In this document: in pieces, positions 23,644 through 33,101 of the stretch | Layout: each line of letters opens with the position of its first letter | Numbering within the stretch: the stretch's first letter is position 1 | Assembly (NCBI RefSeq): GCF_001637205.1 | Contig: NZ_LVJH01000029.1 | Coordinates: forward strand, 124,001 to 188,000 | DNA: 64,000 bases | From: Paenibacillus glacialis | Lineage (GTDB): Bacteria > Bacillota > Bacilli > Paenibacillales > Paenibacillaceae | Direction: 5' to 3' | The notes under the pieces: generated by a model | Told to the model about the DNA's origin: nothing | The model's input: the letters and a program-made list of their open reading frames with translations, nothing else | The model's database searches: none | Translations under genes and position numbers: made by a program

Positions 23644-25392
23644 TTGAAACATTGGATAGCTTACTTTAAGTTTATCAAGCCGTATATGAAATTAATAATG
23701 ATTACACTGATCATAGGGATGATTAAATTCACCATTCCTCTGACCTTACCAATGATTATGAAATATGTAGTGGATGATCTATTGATCGCATCAACGCTTA
23801 CTGTTCAAGAGAAAATATCGCAATTGATGCTTATTCTTGGTGGAGCGCTGGTACTGTTTGTTGTTGTTCGAGGTCCTGTTGAATATTTCCGTCAATATTT
23901 CGCCCAACTGATTACAAATCGAATTTTATTTGATCTTCGAAATAAACTGTACGCGCACTTACAAAAATTATCACTTAGATATTATCAGAATACAAAGGTT
24001 GGTGAAGCCATATCACGGTTCATCAATGACGTGGAGCAGACCAAAAATATCGTTGAAGTAGGTATGATGAACATTTGGTTGGACATGTTTACGCTAGTAT
24101 TCGTATTAGTTATCATATTCTCAATGAACCCAATGTTAGCTTTGGTCGCTATTGCGATGCTTCCTCTGTATGCTATTGCAGTCAAGATACTGTATAAAAG
24201 GTTGAAACAGCTCACAAAAGATCGATCACAAGCATTGGCGGGTATCCAATCTTATTTACACGAACGTATTCAAGGGATATCTGTTATACGTAGCTTTACA
24301 TTGGAGAAATACGACCAGAATAAATTTGAAGGTACAAATGGTAATTTCCTCAATAAGGCGTTGGCACAGACCCGGTGGAATGCGATTACATTTGCGATCA
24401 TTAATACGATAACGGACATTTCACCGATTCTGGTCATCGGATATGGCGGTTATCAAGTCATTCAGGGTAATCTAACGATTGGTACCTTTGTGGCATTCTT
24501 TGCTTATTTAGACCGTTTGTATGCTCCTCTAAGACGCTTGATCAGTTCGTCTACGGTACTAACCCAAGCATCTGCGTCGTTAGATCGCGTGATGGAATTG
24601 ATGAATGAGCCTTATGATATTGTCGATGCTCCACATGCCAGGACTTTGGAAGGTCAGGCTAAGAAGATTACTTTTAATCATGTATGGTTCAAGTATAATG
24701 AGAAGAATGATTGGATTTTGAAAGATATCAACTTAGATATCAGAGCAGGTGAAACGGTTGCTTTCGTCGGTATGAGTGGTGGCGGGAAATCATCACTGAT
24801 TAGTCTTATTCCCAGGTTCTATGACGTTCAGACAGGTGGAATATTGTTGAATGATATCGATATTCGTGATCTAACCCAGGAGAGCCTGCGTAGCAAGATT
24901 GGGATGGTTCTGCAAGATAACTTCTTGTTCAGTGGATCTGTGAGGGAGAATATTCTACTAGGTAATCCGGATGCGAACGAAGATGCTATTATGTCAGCTG
25001 CTGTTGCAGCGAATGCTCATGAGTTCATTATGAATTTGCCCAAAGGTTATGATACGGAAGTGGGAGAACGTGGCGTTAAATTATCAGGTGGTCAGAAACA
25101 ACGTTTAGCAATTGCACGTGTGTTCCTGAAGAATCCTGATATTCTCGTGCTGGATGAAGCAACTTCAGCTCTAGATTTAGAGTCCGAGCATTTGATTCAG
25201 CAATCCCTACAGTCTCTTTCATCGAACCGTACGACGCTAATTGTGGCACATCGCTTGTCCACCATTACGCACGCAGATACAATAGTCGTTCTAGAGAATG
25301 GAAGTATTACCGAACGTGGAACGCATTATGAATTGATGGAATTGGATGGCAGTTATGCTAGATTGTACAATGTTCAACATTTGGAAAGTTAG
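23644..25392 (+). CDS. ABC exporter half-transporter (fused permease-ATPase)
   Basis: 582 residues: six membrane helices (1-300) and an ATPase. Walker A reads GMSGGGKSS, the signature LSGGQKQR, and Walker B DILVLDEATSALD with the catalytic glutamate; the H-loop is in VAHRLST. Complete sites mean it can act as a homodimer, like Sav1866 or MsbA, exporting lipids or drugs. TTG start with SD AAAGGGGAA. Single gene closed by a strong terminator; substrate unknown. Confidence 0.88.
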   Translation: MKHWIAYFKFIKPYMKLIMITLIIGMIKFTIPLTLPMIMKYVVDDLLIASTLTVQEKISQLMLILGGALVLFVVVRGPVEYFRQYFAQLITNRILFDLRNKLYAHLQKLSLRYYQNTKVGEAISRFINDVEQTKNIVEVGMMNIWLDMFTLVFVLVIIFSMNPMLALVAIAMLPLYAIAVKILYKRLKQLTKDRSQALAGIQSYLHERIQGISVIRSFTLEKYDQNKFEGTNGNFLNKALAQTRWNAITFAIINTITDISPILVIGYGGYQVIQGNLTIGTFVAFFAYLDRLYAPLRRLISSSTVLTQASASLDRVMELMNEPYDIVDAPHARTLEGQAKKITFNHVWFKYNEKNDWILKDINLDIRAGETVAFVGMSGGGKSSLISLIPRFYDVQTGGILLNDIDIRDLTQESLRSKIGMVLQDNFLFSGSVRENILLGNPDANEDAIMSAAVAANAHEFIMNLPKGYDTEVGERGVKLSGGQKQRLAIARVFLKNPDILVLDEATSALDLESEHLIQQSLQSLSSNRTTLIVAHRLSTITHADTIVVLENGSITERGTHYELMELDGSYARLYNVQHLES

Positions 25393-25473
25393 AGTTATCT
25401 GAGATTGTTAGGACAGGCCGTTAAGATAGATTATATTTTACTAACGTGGGTTATTCATTTTAAGTGACGATTT

Positions 25474-25517
25474 AAAAACAGTAGGGCAAGAGGATCTCAT
25501 TGCCCTACTGTTTTTTT
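25474..25517. terminator. Strong terminator after ABC exporter
   Basis: Perfect 11-bp arms CAGTAGGGCAA/TTGCCCTACTG flanked by A and T runs. Confidence 0.9.
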
Positions 25518-25670
25518 ATGTCATAGACGGATACATTCATGTTCAGCACTTCATGTTTGAATGGATGAGTTAAGATTTGCTATCTTAGAATCGAGATTAT
25601 ATTAAAGGCAGATAGTCTTCTCTATTTGGAATATAGTGGAAAACTAAATTTGCTTATTTAGGAGTTTACT

Positions 25671-26165
25671 ATGGATACTTTAGTGATCGAACCGGGGATA
25701 GGGATTGGGGATATTAAGTTGGGTATGAGTAAATATGAGTTTGAAGAATGCATTGAAGCATATACTGTCAAATATCAAAAGAAAGCTCATGATCCTGATT
25801 ATTTTAATTACGTGTTTAGAGTTGAGTATGACACTTTGGGTAAGATTATCTTTATAGAAATACCTTCAGGAATGATTACAACAGAATTTAATTGTGTGTT
25901 TAGTGGGATTAACGTCTTTAATATCAAAGCAGAGGAACTTGTTGAAACCATTGATAGAATTGCTGAATATGATCGTGATCATCCTGAATTAGGTTACACT
26001 TATTTTTTTCCTGAAATAGGTTTATCGTTATGGCGATCGAGTGTATTTAAAGATGGTGATAAAGAAGAAGAATGGTTTAAAGAATTATGTGTAGAAAATC
26101 AAGAGGACGAACTACGTTTTTTATATTTTGAATCCGTAAGTATAACAGCCGAGACTAGGGTTTAG
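25671..26165 (+). CDS. Hypothetical protein, possible immunity-type fold
   Basis: 164 residues, acidic, opening with GIGIGDIKLGMSKYEFEECI, a pattern (IGDIKLGM) found in small cytoplasmic proteins that accompany polymorphic toxins in Bacillota, though no toxin gene is adjacent. The weak SD TTAGGAG precedes the ATG. Own terminator. Function is not known; the immunity idea is an inference. Confidence 0.5.
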   Translation: MDTLVIEPGIGIGDIKLGMSKYEFEECIEAYTVKYQKKAHDPDYFNYVFRVEYDTLGKIIFIEIPSGMITTEFNCVFSGINVFNIKAEELVETIDRIAEYDRDHPELGYTYFFPEIGLSLWRSSVFKDGDKEEEWFKELCVENQEDELRFLYFESVSITAETRV

Positions 26166-26185
26166 TGCAGATCCAAAAAAAACCA

Positions 26186-26238
26186 CAGGGGCTAACCTAG
26201 CAGGTCATTTCGTTGACCTTTTAGGCTAGCCCCTGTCA
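26186..26238. terminator. Bidirectional terminator
   Basis: Long stem ACAGGGGCTAACCTA / TAGGCTAGCCCCTGT with one mismatch, between convergent genes. Confidence 0.85.
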
Positions 26239-26270
26239 TTATGTTTCATATGAATATGGTGAATTCGTAA

Positions 26271-26714
26271 TTATGACTTACCGATCAGTAAAGATAAAAT
26301 CCCGGCTGCAATAAGCGGGCCGACGGGAACCCCACGAAATAGTGCAACCCCTAGCACAGTTCCTACGAGCAGCCCTGCAACGATGGTAGGGTTACTACCC
26401 ATAAGTGTTGCTCCACGACCTCCAAGATAAGCAACTAGCATACCTATGGCGATAGCGAGTAAGGATTGCCAATGTAGGAAAGATTTCGTAATCGTGGACA
26501 GACTCATACTACCACTTGCGAGTGGAGACATAACACCAATGGTAAGGATAATAATTCCAATAGTTAAACCATATTTCTCTAACCAAGGAAAAGCGGACGT
26601 AAAGCGTGTAACCCGCAGGAGAAGGAGTATGATCATAGCGACGCTCACTGGCGTATTGTTACTAATGATACCTAAGCCAGCCATTCCTAAAAGAATAAGT
26701 GATGTGATATCCAT
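26271..26714 (-). CDS. DUF441 (YeaL/YtwI) membrane protein
   Basis: 147 residues with four hydrophobic segments and the family motif [33 protein letters not shown] split over residues ~104-137. Function of DUF441 is unknown. It starts 16 bases after the ypdA stop and shares its operon. Confidence 0.88.
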   Translation of the reverse strand: MDITSLILLGMAGLGIISNNTPVSVAMIILLLLRVTRFTSAFPWLEKYGLTIGIIILTIGVMSPLASGSMSLSTITKSFLHWQSLLAIAIGMLVAYLGGRGATLMGSNPTIVAGLLVGTVLGVALFRGVPVGPLIAAGILSLLIGKS

Positions 26715-26730
26715 GAGCGGGTCAACTCCT

Positions 26731-27717
26731 TCATTCTAATTGCTGAGCACTGTGTATATGTTCAGCTATCAAACGTCCATGTATGCGACCTGTCTCGATA
26801 AACACTTCATTGGCATTACTACCTGAAGCGATAACACCTGCCACATAAAGTCGTGGTACGGAGCTTTCCATGGTATCAGGGTGAAAGACAGGTTTCTCCA
26901 TATCGCCACCTAATTGTACACCTGAAGAAGCGAGTAATGCACGATCAGGATGAAATCCAGTAAGTGCAAGAACGAAATCATTATCTACGGTGGATTCATG
27001 CCCCTCATTCGTCGTAACGATGATAGCATCTTCTCTTATCTCCGTCACTCTGGAATCCAAATGAAGGGTGACACTCCCTTTGGTAACCATATTTTCAAAT
27101 ACAGGACGAACCCAAGGTTTGATATTATTCGATACGGTCTTACCTCGGTAGACGATGGTAACTTCAGCTCCCACGCGGACTAGCTCCATAGCTGCATCAA
27201 TAGCAGAGTTACTTCCACCAATGATGGTTACTTTCGTGCCCGTATAAGGATGTGCTTCACGGAAATAGTGAGTCACTTTGGGTAAGTCTTCACCCGGAAT
27301 ACCGATGTAGTTAGGATGATCGAAATACCCCGTTGCAATCACGACGTGTCTAGCCTCATGATGGAGTTCTTGCCCACGTCGGTCTTTCGTATGAACAGTA
27401 AATAACCCGTTCTCATGTCGCTCAATAGAGACGGCTTCTTCATAAGATGTAATGTTTAGTTCGTAATGGGCGGCTACTTTGCGATAATAGGAAAGGGCCT
27501 CGTGGCGAAAAGGTTTGTCATTTGGTGAGGAAAAAGGAATATCCCCAATCTCTAATAGCTCTGCTGTACTGAAGAACTGCATATATGTAGGATATAGATA
27601 AATGGAGCGAACAATATGGTGTTTCTCAATAATGTGTGTAGATAGTCCACGACGGTTACATTCTATTGCCGCTGAAAGTCCACAGGGACCTGCTCCAATG
27701 ATGATGACATCTTGCAT
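26731..27717 (-). CDS. ypdA: Bacillithiol-disulfide reductase YpdA
   Basis: 328-residue FAD/NADPH oxidoreductase. FAD motif [12 protein letters not shown] (residues 8-19) carries the cysteine typical of YpdA; the second dinucleotide motif is [15 protein letters not shown] (~165-179); the C-terminal ATG-like segment is [21 protein letters not shown]. It reduces oxidised bacillithiol and so keeps the thiol pool reduced, which itself supports a Bacillota host. First gene of a two-gene operon with the DUF441 protein. SD AGGAGG. Confidence 0.92.
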   Translation of the reverse strand: MQDVIIIGAGPCGLSAAIECNRRGLSTHIIEKHHIVRSIYLYPTYMQFFSTAELLEIGDIPFSSPNDKPFRHEALSYYRKVAAHYELNITSYEEAVSIERHENGLFTVHTKDRRGQELHHEARHVVIATGYFDHPNYIGIPGEDLPKVTHYFREAHPYTGTKVTIIGGSNSAIDAAMELVRVGAEVTIVYRGKTVSNNIKPWVRPVFENMVTKGSVTLHLDSRVTEIREDAIIVTTNEGHESTVDNDFVLALTGFHPDRALLASSGVQLGGDMEKPVFHPDTMESSVPRLYVAGVIASGSNANEVFIETGRIHGRLIAEHIHSAQQLE

Positions 27718-27909
27718 GATGAACCTCCTTAGGATCGTATGATCTGTAACTCAAACATAATAATACTACCTTAAATATCAGTTGATTGCCAGAAATGTAG
27801 AGCCGGATATAGCTAACTGAAGTGATGAGGTATAATATGGTATGCTTTAAAAGGAATTATGCTTAATGACTAGAATAAAGATGGCCTTTTGGGATTGGAG
27901 AGATTACAT

Positions 27910-28578
27910 TTGCATATCAAAGCAATTATTTTTGATTTAGATAATACACTAATGGACCGAGATACGACATTTCGTAAATACTCAGAACAGTTTGTGAATG
28001 ATCATTTAGGACATTTAGATCCGTTGACACAAGCTGAAATCGTAGCCGATTTGAAAGTTAGAGATGCGGATGGTTACCGGAATAAACAGGAATTTTTTGA
28101 AGAGATGGTAGAATGTCTTCCGTGGCAGAACCGGCTTACAGCATGTGAGATTGAATCGTATTACAACACACATTATATGACTCACGCATGTAAAATGGAT
28201 TATGTGGATGAGGTTCTAGCCTATTGTCAGCGTCAAGGGTATCTAATGGCGATTATGACGAACGGTAAACATCATATTCAGTATGGAAAAATGGGTCTGC
28301 TTCAACTAGGTGAACAATTTCATACTGTGATTGTATCTGAAGATGCAGGCATGAAAAAACCGGATCGACGGATATACCAAATGGCATTAGACAAACTAGA
28401 AGTTGAAGCCGAGAATACAGTCTTTGTTGGAGATCACCCAAGGAACGATATTTGGGGAGCAAATCAAGTGGGTATCCGTGGAATATGGCTACGTCGTTAC
28501 CATGGATGGGATGATTCACTGGGTATTAAGCCATGGAAAACGATCGATCAATTGAATGAATTACTAGGAATCATATAA
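27910..28578 (+). CDS. HAD-superfamily phosphatase
   Basis: 222 residues from TTG 27910 (SD GGAGAG); the open frame begins at TTG 27889. HAD motif I is FDLDNTLMD, motif II the MTNGK segment, motif III/IV lie in SEDAGMKKPDRRIY and FVGDHPRNDIWGA. The helical cap between motifs I and II makes it subclass I. It hydrolyses a phosphate ester of an unknown cytoplasmic substrate. Confidence 0.85.
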   Translation: MHIKAIIFDLDNTLMDRDTTFRKYSEQFVNDHLGHLDPLTQAEIVADLKVRDADGYRNKQEFFEEMVECLPWQNRLTACEIESYYNTHYMTHACKMDYVDEVLAYCQRQGYLMAIMTNGKHHIQYGKMGLLQLGEQFHTVIVSEDAGMKKPDRRIYQMALDKLEVEAENTVFVGDHPRNDIWGANQVGIRGIWLRRYHGWDDSLGIKPWKTIDQLNELLGII

Positions 28579-28594
28579 ACATGGAATTAAATTC

Positions 28595-28623
28595 TTGACA
28601 AAAGTAATCGTGAGCGTTTATTA
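28595..28623 (+). promoter_or_regulatory. SigA-type promoter
   Basis: TTGACA at 28595-28600, 17-base spacer, TTATTA at 28618-28623, about 35 bases before the small ORF. Confidence 0.55.
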
Positions 28624-28657
28624 TTGCAACATATAACAGGGAAGGGAGATGATGACA

Positions 28658-28744
28658 ATGGCCTATACATATAATGAACACATCAACAAACAAAATATGG
28701 CTTATTGGACGGTCTCTTTTACAACGGGTGATATTAAAAGTTGA
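28658..28744 (+). CDS. Small 28-aa peptide with promoter and terminator
   Basis: ATG 28658 (SD AAGGGAG; two further ATGs at 28649 and 28652 are in frame) opens 28 codons beginning MAYTYNEHINKQN and ending VSFTTGDIKS. A promoter lies upstream. A 9-bp hairpin (28750-28758 / 28767-28775) and a terminator (28794-28830) follow, so it has its own short transcript. I do not know a homologue. Could be a small protein or a leader. Confidence 0.4.
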   Translation: MAYTYNEHINKQNMAYWTVSFTTGDIKS

Positions 28745-28793
28745 AGATAATGATTACATGTAAATGTGTAATCATATCTCAGCGTAATAATCT

Positions 28794-28830
28794 AACCGTG
28801 GGGACCGTTGATGGTTTCCGCGGTTTTTTT
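28794..28830 (+). terminator. Terminator after the 28-aa ORF
   Basis: Stem AACCGTGGGGACC / GGTTTCCGCGGTT with G-U pairs followed by TTTTTTT. A second stem with a T run (CCGCCG/CGGTGG) lies at about 28894-28925, still upstream of rsgA. Confidence 0.8.
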
Positions 28831-28992
28831 GTGTAAGTTGAAGGTTGTAGAAGGGTTATCTCATCACGATGGGTAAACACTTTCATTCAAATTGCCGCCG
28901 GAGGAACGTTTCGGTGGTTTTTTTGTATTTTCGTGAGTGTTAATGCAGTCGGTCAGCATAACGAAGTTAATATAATTGGAGGAATGAAATAA

Positions 28993-30072
28993 ATGGATTT
29001 GAAAAAATTAGGTTGGAATGATCATTGGGAACAACAATGGACAATGTTAGATAGAAAGGATGCTATTCCAGCGCGTGTCATTGGTGATTTTGGACATAAA
29101 TACCGTGTAGCCACTGCATTTAGCTCTGACATTTGGGCAGAAATGACTGGGAAGCTGCAGCATGAACTACAGAATCGTAGTTATTTTCCGGCCATTGGTG
29201 ATTGGGTCGCTGTCCAACGGCTTGAAGGGGAAGAGAGAGTAATCATCCAAGGGATTCTTGACAGAAAGACGTGTATTTCACGTCAAAGCGCCGGAACTGT
29301 GACTCATGAACAGATTATAGCAGCGAATGTGGATACGTTATTTCTCGTATGTGCTTTAAATAATGATTTTAACGTTAGAAGGATAGAAAGATATCTGATC
29401 ATGGCGTGGAGTAGTGGGGTGAACCCGGTAATTCTGTTAAGTAAGGCCGATCTATGCTCGGATGTGAATGAACGATTACGTCTTATACAAGAGGCATCTA
29501 TAGGTGTTCCCGTACATGTTATAAGTGCGCATAATAATCAAGGATTTGAAGAGCTTTCTAAATATATTACTACGGGGTCTACGGTAGCATTAACGGGGTC
29601 GTCTGGATGTGGTAAATCCACGATCATTAATTGGTTGTCTGGTGAGGTGTTGCAGCGCACACAAGATGTGAGAGAAGGCGACAATCGAGGTAGACACACA
29701 ACAACACACAGAGAGCTATTTCTTCTCCCACAAGGTGCAGTCATGATTGATACACCTGGTATGAGGGAGCTTAAGTTATGGGAGGACGAAGGAGGGGTAT
29801 CTCTTACATTTGCAGATATTGAAGAGATGAGTACAACATGTAGATTCACGGATTGTATGCATGAAAAAGAAGCGGGTTGTGCTGTTCTGAAAGCTGTTGC
29901 AGATGGTGAAATCGAAGAGAAGCGACTACTAAATTATCGAAAAACACTTCGTGAACTTAAATATCAGACACAAAAAGAAGCTAAGGCTCAAAGTAAACTG
30001 AATAGCAGAAACTCTAATACAAACGGAACCCGTCGAAAAAGTTCAGAGTGGTTACGGCTTGCGGACGAGTGA
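28993..30072 (+). CDS. rsgA: Ribosome small-subunit GTPase RsgA (YjeQ/YloQ)
   Basis: 359 residues. OB-fold N-terminus (~25-95), then a circularly permuted GTPase with G4 LSKAD (~148), G1 GSSGCGKST (~196-204), and G3 DTPGMRE (~250). A zinc knuckle follows with CRFTDCMHEKEAGC (~280-293). It assists 30S maturation by GTP hydrolysis. The basic, Ser/Asn-rich tail is longer than usual. Separated from the HAD gene by a small ORF and two terminators. Confidence 0.92.
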   Translation: MDLKKLGWNDHWEQQWTMLDRKDAIPARVIGDFGHKYRVATAFSSDIWAEMTGKLQHELQNRSYFPAIGDWVAVQRLEGEERVIIQGILDRKTCISRQSAGTVTHEQIIAANVDTLFLVCALNNDFNVRRIERYLIMAWSSGVNPVILLSKADLCSDVNERLRLIQEASIGVPVHVISAHNNQGFEELSKYITTGSTVALTGSSGCGKSTIINWLSGEVLQRTQDVREGDNRGRHTTTHRELFLLPQGAVMIDTPGMRELKLWEDEGGVSLTFADIEEMSTTCRFTDCMHEKEAGCAVLKAVADGEIEEKRLLNYRKTLRELKYQTQKEAKAQSKLNSRNSNTNGTRRKSSEWLRLADE

Positions 30073-30096
30073 ATGTAAAAGCTTATTGAAATACAA

Positions 30097-30149
30097 ACAA
30101 GACCCTTGGATGTTACGGTTAAACACCGTAAACAACCAAGGGTCTTGTC
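30097..30149. terminator. Bidirectional terminator
   Basis: Stem ACAAGACCCTTGG / CCAAGGGTCTTGT with an inner TTACGGT/ACCGTAA stem, between rsgA and the convergent azoR. Confidence 0.85.
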
Positions 30150-30171
30150 ATATGTTAATCATTAAATAATA

Positions 30172-30798
30172 TTAGAAGTTTAGAGCTGCTTCAGAAGCTT
30201 GTTTCATTCCTGCTTCAACAATACTTGCTGCTTGGTCAGGAGATTGGTTATGTCCTTCAACGATAACCGTAGTCACATCTTGTACACCGAATAAATTCAT
30301 GTTGTACGATACGAAGTTAACAGCCATTTCAGCCGTAGCCATAGGACCTTCAGAATAAACGCCACCACGTGCGTTAAGAATAGCAACCTTCTTGTCAGTC
30401 ACAAGTCCTACAGGACCAGTTGCTGTATATTTGAAAGTTTTACCTGCCTGGTTCAAATAATCGATGTACGTGTGAAGCACTGCAGGAACAGTCATGTTCC
30501 ACAATGGGAAAGCAAATACGACTTTGTCAGCTGCTAGGAACTGATTCAAGTATTTAGATACATTATCAGCAGCTTCTTTTTCTTCTGAAGTAGCCTCCAT
30601 ACCTTGTGCTGCTTTATATAATCCCATAATGATCGTGTTGTCGTAGTAAGGGAGATTCTCTGCAAATAGATCGAGTTCTATGATTTCATCGTTAGGATGA
30701 GATTGTTTGTAGCTGTCCAAGAAAGTTTGGTAAAGTTGAACACTTACTGCTTGTTCTAGGGGGCGGTTATTAGCTTTTACAAATAAAACTTGTGTCAT
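30172..30798 (-). CDS. azoR: FMN-dependent NADH-azoreductase
   Basis: 208 residues with a flavodoxin-like fold. The FMN site is seen in FPLWNMTVPAVLHTYIDYL (residues ~97-115) and NARGGVYSEG (~142-151), both characteristic of AzoR. It reduces azo compounds and quinones and protects against thiol-reactive quinones. SD GGAGGAG. A perfect 22-bp palindrome lies 45-66 bases upstream, which suggests control by a repressor such as the quinone-sensing MarR/DUF24 family. Confidence 0.92.
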   Translation of the reverse strand: MTQVLFVKANNRPLEQAVSVQLYQTFLDSYKQSHPNDEIIELDLFAENLPYYDNTIIMGLYKAAQGMEATSEEKEAADNVSKYLNQFLAADKVVFAFPLWNMTVPAVLHTYIDYLNQAGKTFKYTATGPVGLVTDKKVAILNARGGVYSEGPMATAEMAVNFVSYNMNLFGVQDVTTVIVEGHNQSPDQAASIVEAGMKQASEAALNF

Positions 30799-30842
30799 GA
30801 TGATTAAATCTCCTCTGCACTATATATTTATTATCAACTATG

Positions 30843-30864
30843 AATAGTATAGTACTATACTATT
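30843..30864. promoter_or_regulatory. 22-bp perfect palindrome upstream of azoR
   Basis: The bases read the same on both strands (half site AATAGTATAGT). Its position 45 bases before the start codon suits a repressor operator overlapping the promoter. It does not match the TACT-N7-AGTA pattern of YodB exactly. Confidence 0.6.
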
Positions 30865-30904
30865 TGGTTATTTGTCAAAAATTTTAAAATGGATTTGGCT
30901 CAGT

Positions 30905-31759
30905 TTAGTTGTTTTGTGTGATGTTGATATCCCCTGAGTTCGTGCGAACTTTAATCAAATCCTTGGTTAATCTTAACGATTCAGGTGAATGAATATTACC
31001 GTAATTGGCATTTACATCGAAGAAGCCCTTGAAATTAGGATCGGCAGTTAGTGTAACATTACCGGACTTAGCGGAAATATCTAAGGAAGATGCTCCTTTT
31101 TGTATTAATTCAATATTACCTGAATTTGCCTTGAACGTACCTTCACCAGCATAATTGCTAATATTCATATTTCCTGATTGAACAGAGGCTTGGAGATTAC
31201 TTTGAATATCAGTACCCGTAATATTTCCTGAGTTAGCTTCGATTCTTAGTTGTTTCGCGAAGATGGATTCGAGATTTAAATTACCAGATCTCGATGTGAT
31301 TTCAATATTGTTGGCACTCAGATTAGTTACTGACCCATCGCTTGAAGTGAAATGAAGGCCAACTTCTTGAAGTTGATTTAAATCAGGTAATGAGACGATC
31401 AGAGTCGCTTTTTGAGATTTGAATGAAATGCTAAAGAATTGAACAACGTCATCCTCCATGGTGATTTCGAATTGTCCATTCTTAGGAGTTATTTGATTTA
31501 GCTTGGAAATCAGTGCATCTTCAAATAGGCCGTTTAGTTCAATGCTCTGGGTACCGTCCGTACTTTGAACAAACTCAACATCCGTTGTGTATTCGCTAGT
31601 TACAATGAGATGACTTAAGGTGTCGTTATCTATTGTCCATTTCTTATTATATTCCGTAAGCTTATCACCAAAGTTAAATTGATTAGAAGACATACCTATG
31701 ATTCCTATAACGATCAGAATAAAACCGAAGATCCCAAGTCTGAAGACTTTGTTGTTCAT
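30905..31759 (-). CDS. DUF4097 beta-helix-like membrane-anchored protein
   Basis: 284 residues. One N-terminal membrane helix (~7-25), then regular beta-strand repeats of the DUF4097 type with recurring S/N-G-N/D motifs (TSRSGNLNLES, EANSGNITG, VQSGNMNIS, KANSGNIEL, KSGNVTL). Such proteins sit on the outside of the membrane and accompany PadR-controlled HAAS proteins in envelope-stress modules. Start overlaps the preceding stop (ATGA). Confidence 0.85.
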   Translation of the reverse strand: MNNKVFRLGIFGFILIVIGIIGMSSNQFNFGDKLTEYNKKWTIDNDTLSHLIVTSEYTTDVEFVQSTDGTQSIELNGLFEDALISKLNQITPKNGQFEITMEDDVVQFFSISFKSQKATLIVSLPDLNQLQEVGLHFTSSDGSVTNLSANNIEITSRSGNLNLESIFAKQLRIEANSGNITGTDIQSNLQASVQSGNMNISNYAGEGTFKANSGNIELIQKGASSLDISAKSGNVTLTADPNFKGFFDVNANYGNIHSPESLRLTKDLIKVRTNSGDINITQNN

Positions 31760-32313
31760 TTGATACTGCCCCCTTTAGTGATGTTGATATTCCAATTAAG
31801 GTAAGACCTGCTTATCGTTGCTAATCCTTTGAAAGTAAACATGACAGCTATAGTCATCCAAAGACCAAACCCCATCGCTGTCACAGCAGCAAATCCCTTA
31901 GCGACGGAAAATGTATCATTAATGAAGTATTCTGGAACGAGAAGAAGGGGGCTGAGTAGGAGCCCTATTGATCCTGCACATAAACCTACCCAACCCGACC
32001 ATAGGCCAATCAATAACGGGACGATAACAATATTAATAAAGAAGTGACCTATGTAAATAAAAATATTGCGTGTTAAAGATACGGTTGTTTGTGTGCTTGT
32101 ATGTGGATCTTGTATCGTAAATCGATCGCCTAATATTTCTCTAACTAATTCAAATGGATCTCCAAGCTCATGTGCAATTTGCTCTTCGGTCTTCCCATTC
32201 TGCATACCATAGGTGAAATGGGATTCGTAGTCATTGAGTAATTCGTTTCTCTCCACTTCCGTAATGGATGTAAGATGGTTCTGCATTATAAATAGAAATT
32301 GTTGTTTATTCAT
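31756..32313 (-). CDS. HAAS/DUF1700 membrane protein
   Basis: 185 residues from ATG 32313 (SD GGAAGGAA; open frame to a TTG at 32331). The N-terminal HAAS domain has the form MNKQQFLFIMQNHL...E..ELLNDYESHF and HELGDPFELVREIL, followed by three to four membrane helices. HAAS proteins are membrane partners in PadR-controlled operons; exact role unknown. The start lies inside the PadR gene's last codons. Confidence 0.85.
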   Translation of the reverse strand: MNKQQFLFIMQNHLTSITEVERNELLNDYESHFTYGMQNGKTEEQIAHELGDPFELVREILGDRFTIQDPHTSTQTTVSLTRNIFIYIGHFFINIVIVPLLIGLWSGWVGLCAGSIGLLLSPLLLVPEYFINDTFSVAKGFAAVTAMGFGLWMTIAVMFTFKGLATISRSYLNWNINITKGGSIK

Positions 32314-32635
32314 GCTCAGTTCCTTCCTCAATCAGATTGGAAACATCCTTAACAAAGCCTTCCCATTCAAGGATGAGACGGGTCAAATAAGAATTGCCAA
32401 GGGGTGTGATTTGGTAATATTTGCGAGGGGGTCCCTCAGTAGACTCTTGTAAATAAGTCGTGCAATAGTTGTCGTTCACTAATCTGCGGAGCAGAGGGTA
32501 AAGAGCCCCTTCAGCAACTTCAATGTGCTTAGATATGGACTGTGCAAGCTCGTATCCATATTGATCTTTACGCTGGATTAGGACGAGTACGCAAAGTTCC
32601 AATACTCCCTTTTTAAACTGTACACTTACATCCAT
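32306..32635 (-). CDS. PadR-family transcriptional regulator
   Basis: 109 residues from ATG 32635 (SD GAGGTG; the open frame is longer). Winged-helix signature KKGVLELCVLVLI...YGYELAQSI (residues 8-33) and GALYPLLRRLVNDNY (~44-58). First gene of the PadR-HAAS-DUF4097 operon, with which it overlaps; probably represses its own operon. Confidence 0.9.
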   Translation of the reverse strand: MDVSVQFKKGVLELCVLVLIQRKDQYGYELAQSISKHIEVAEGALYPLLRRLVNDNYCTTYLQESTEGPPRKYYQITPLGNSYLTRLILEWEGFVKDVSNLIEEGTEHE

Positions 32636-32775
32636 GGTAGGCACCTCAATTCTTTCTGATGATCTAGTAGTATTTTGTATGTAGTACTGATTATTAAACA
32701 TTAGTGAATGAGCAAATTATAATATACGGTACTGATTAATGCAATACACTGAATTAATAATGATGTTGAAATGGA

Positions 32776-32838
32776 AATAACCACAATAGAAAAGACACAT
32801 CCTCCACTAAGGACAGTGTCTTTTCTATTGTGGTTATT
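32776..32838. terminator. Very long perfect hairpin, bidirectional terminator or small inverted-repeat element
   Basis: Arms of 23 bases (32776-32798 and 32816-32838) are perfectly complementary around a 17-base loop. It lies between two minus-strand genes. Length and perfection exceed the other terminators here, and poly-T tracts are interrupted, so it may be a mobile palindrome used as a terminator. Confidence 0.6.
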
Positions 32839-32852
32839 GTTGTGTTCAAATG

Positions 32853-33101
32853 TTAATAAAGAGATAAAGCTAATGAATCATCCTCGCTCTTGCTGTGTAG
32901 AATAGCTTCTGAACCTACGATTTCGATGCTTATAAGAGAGTCCAAGCATTTTTTTAATGCTCTTTTGCCATTTTGAATTTTAAGTTCAAGTGTATGACTA
33001 AGTAGTCTTAATGTTTTTTGGACAGGCTGTTTGTTCTCTGTGCTAAAATACACCGGTACTAATTTGTTTTGAAAGTTGATTAACATGGTCATTGAAATCA
33101 C
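32853..33101 (-). CDS. Small hypothetical protein
   Basis: 82 residues from GTG 33101; ATGs at 33092 and 33086 are also possible starts. No membrane segment. Alternating Lys/Leu stretches and IEIVGSEAILHSKSEDDS at the end. No family recognised. SD AAAGGAAT lies upstream. Confidence 0.45.
   Translation of the reverse strand: MISMTMLINFQNKLVPVYFSTENKQPVQKTLRLLSHTLELKIQNGKRALKKCLDSLISIEIVGSEAILHSKSEDDSLALSLY

Noticed and set aside
2520..28640. Shared 14-mer AACATATAACAGGG at about 2521 and 28629
   Set aside because: A lone short match without inverted repeat or wider similarity; likely chance or part of unrelated leaders.
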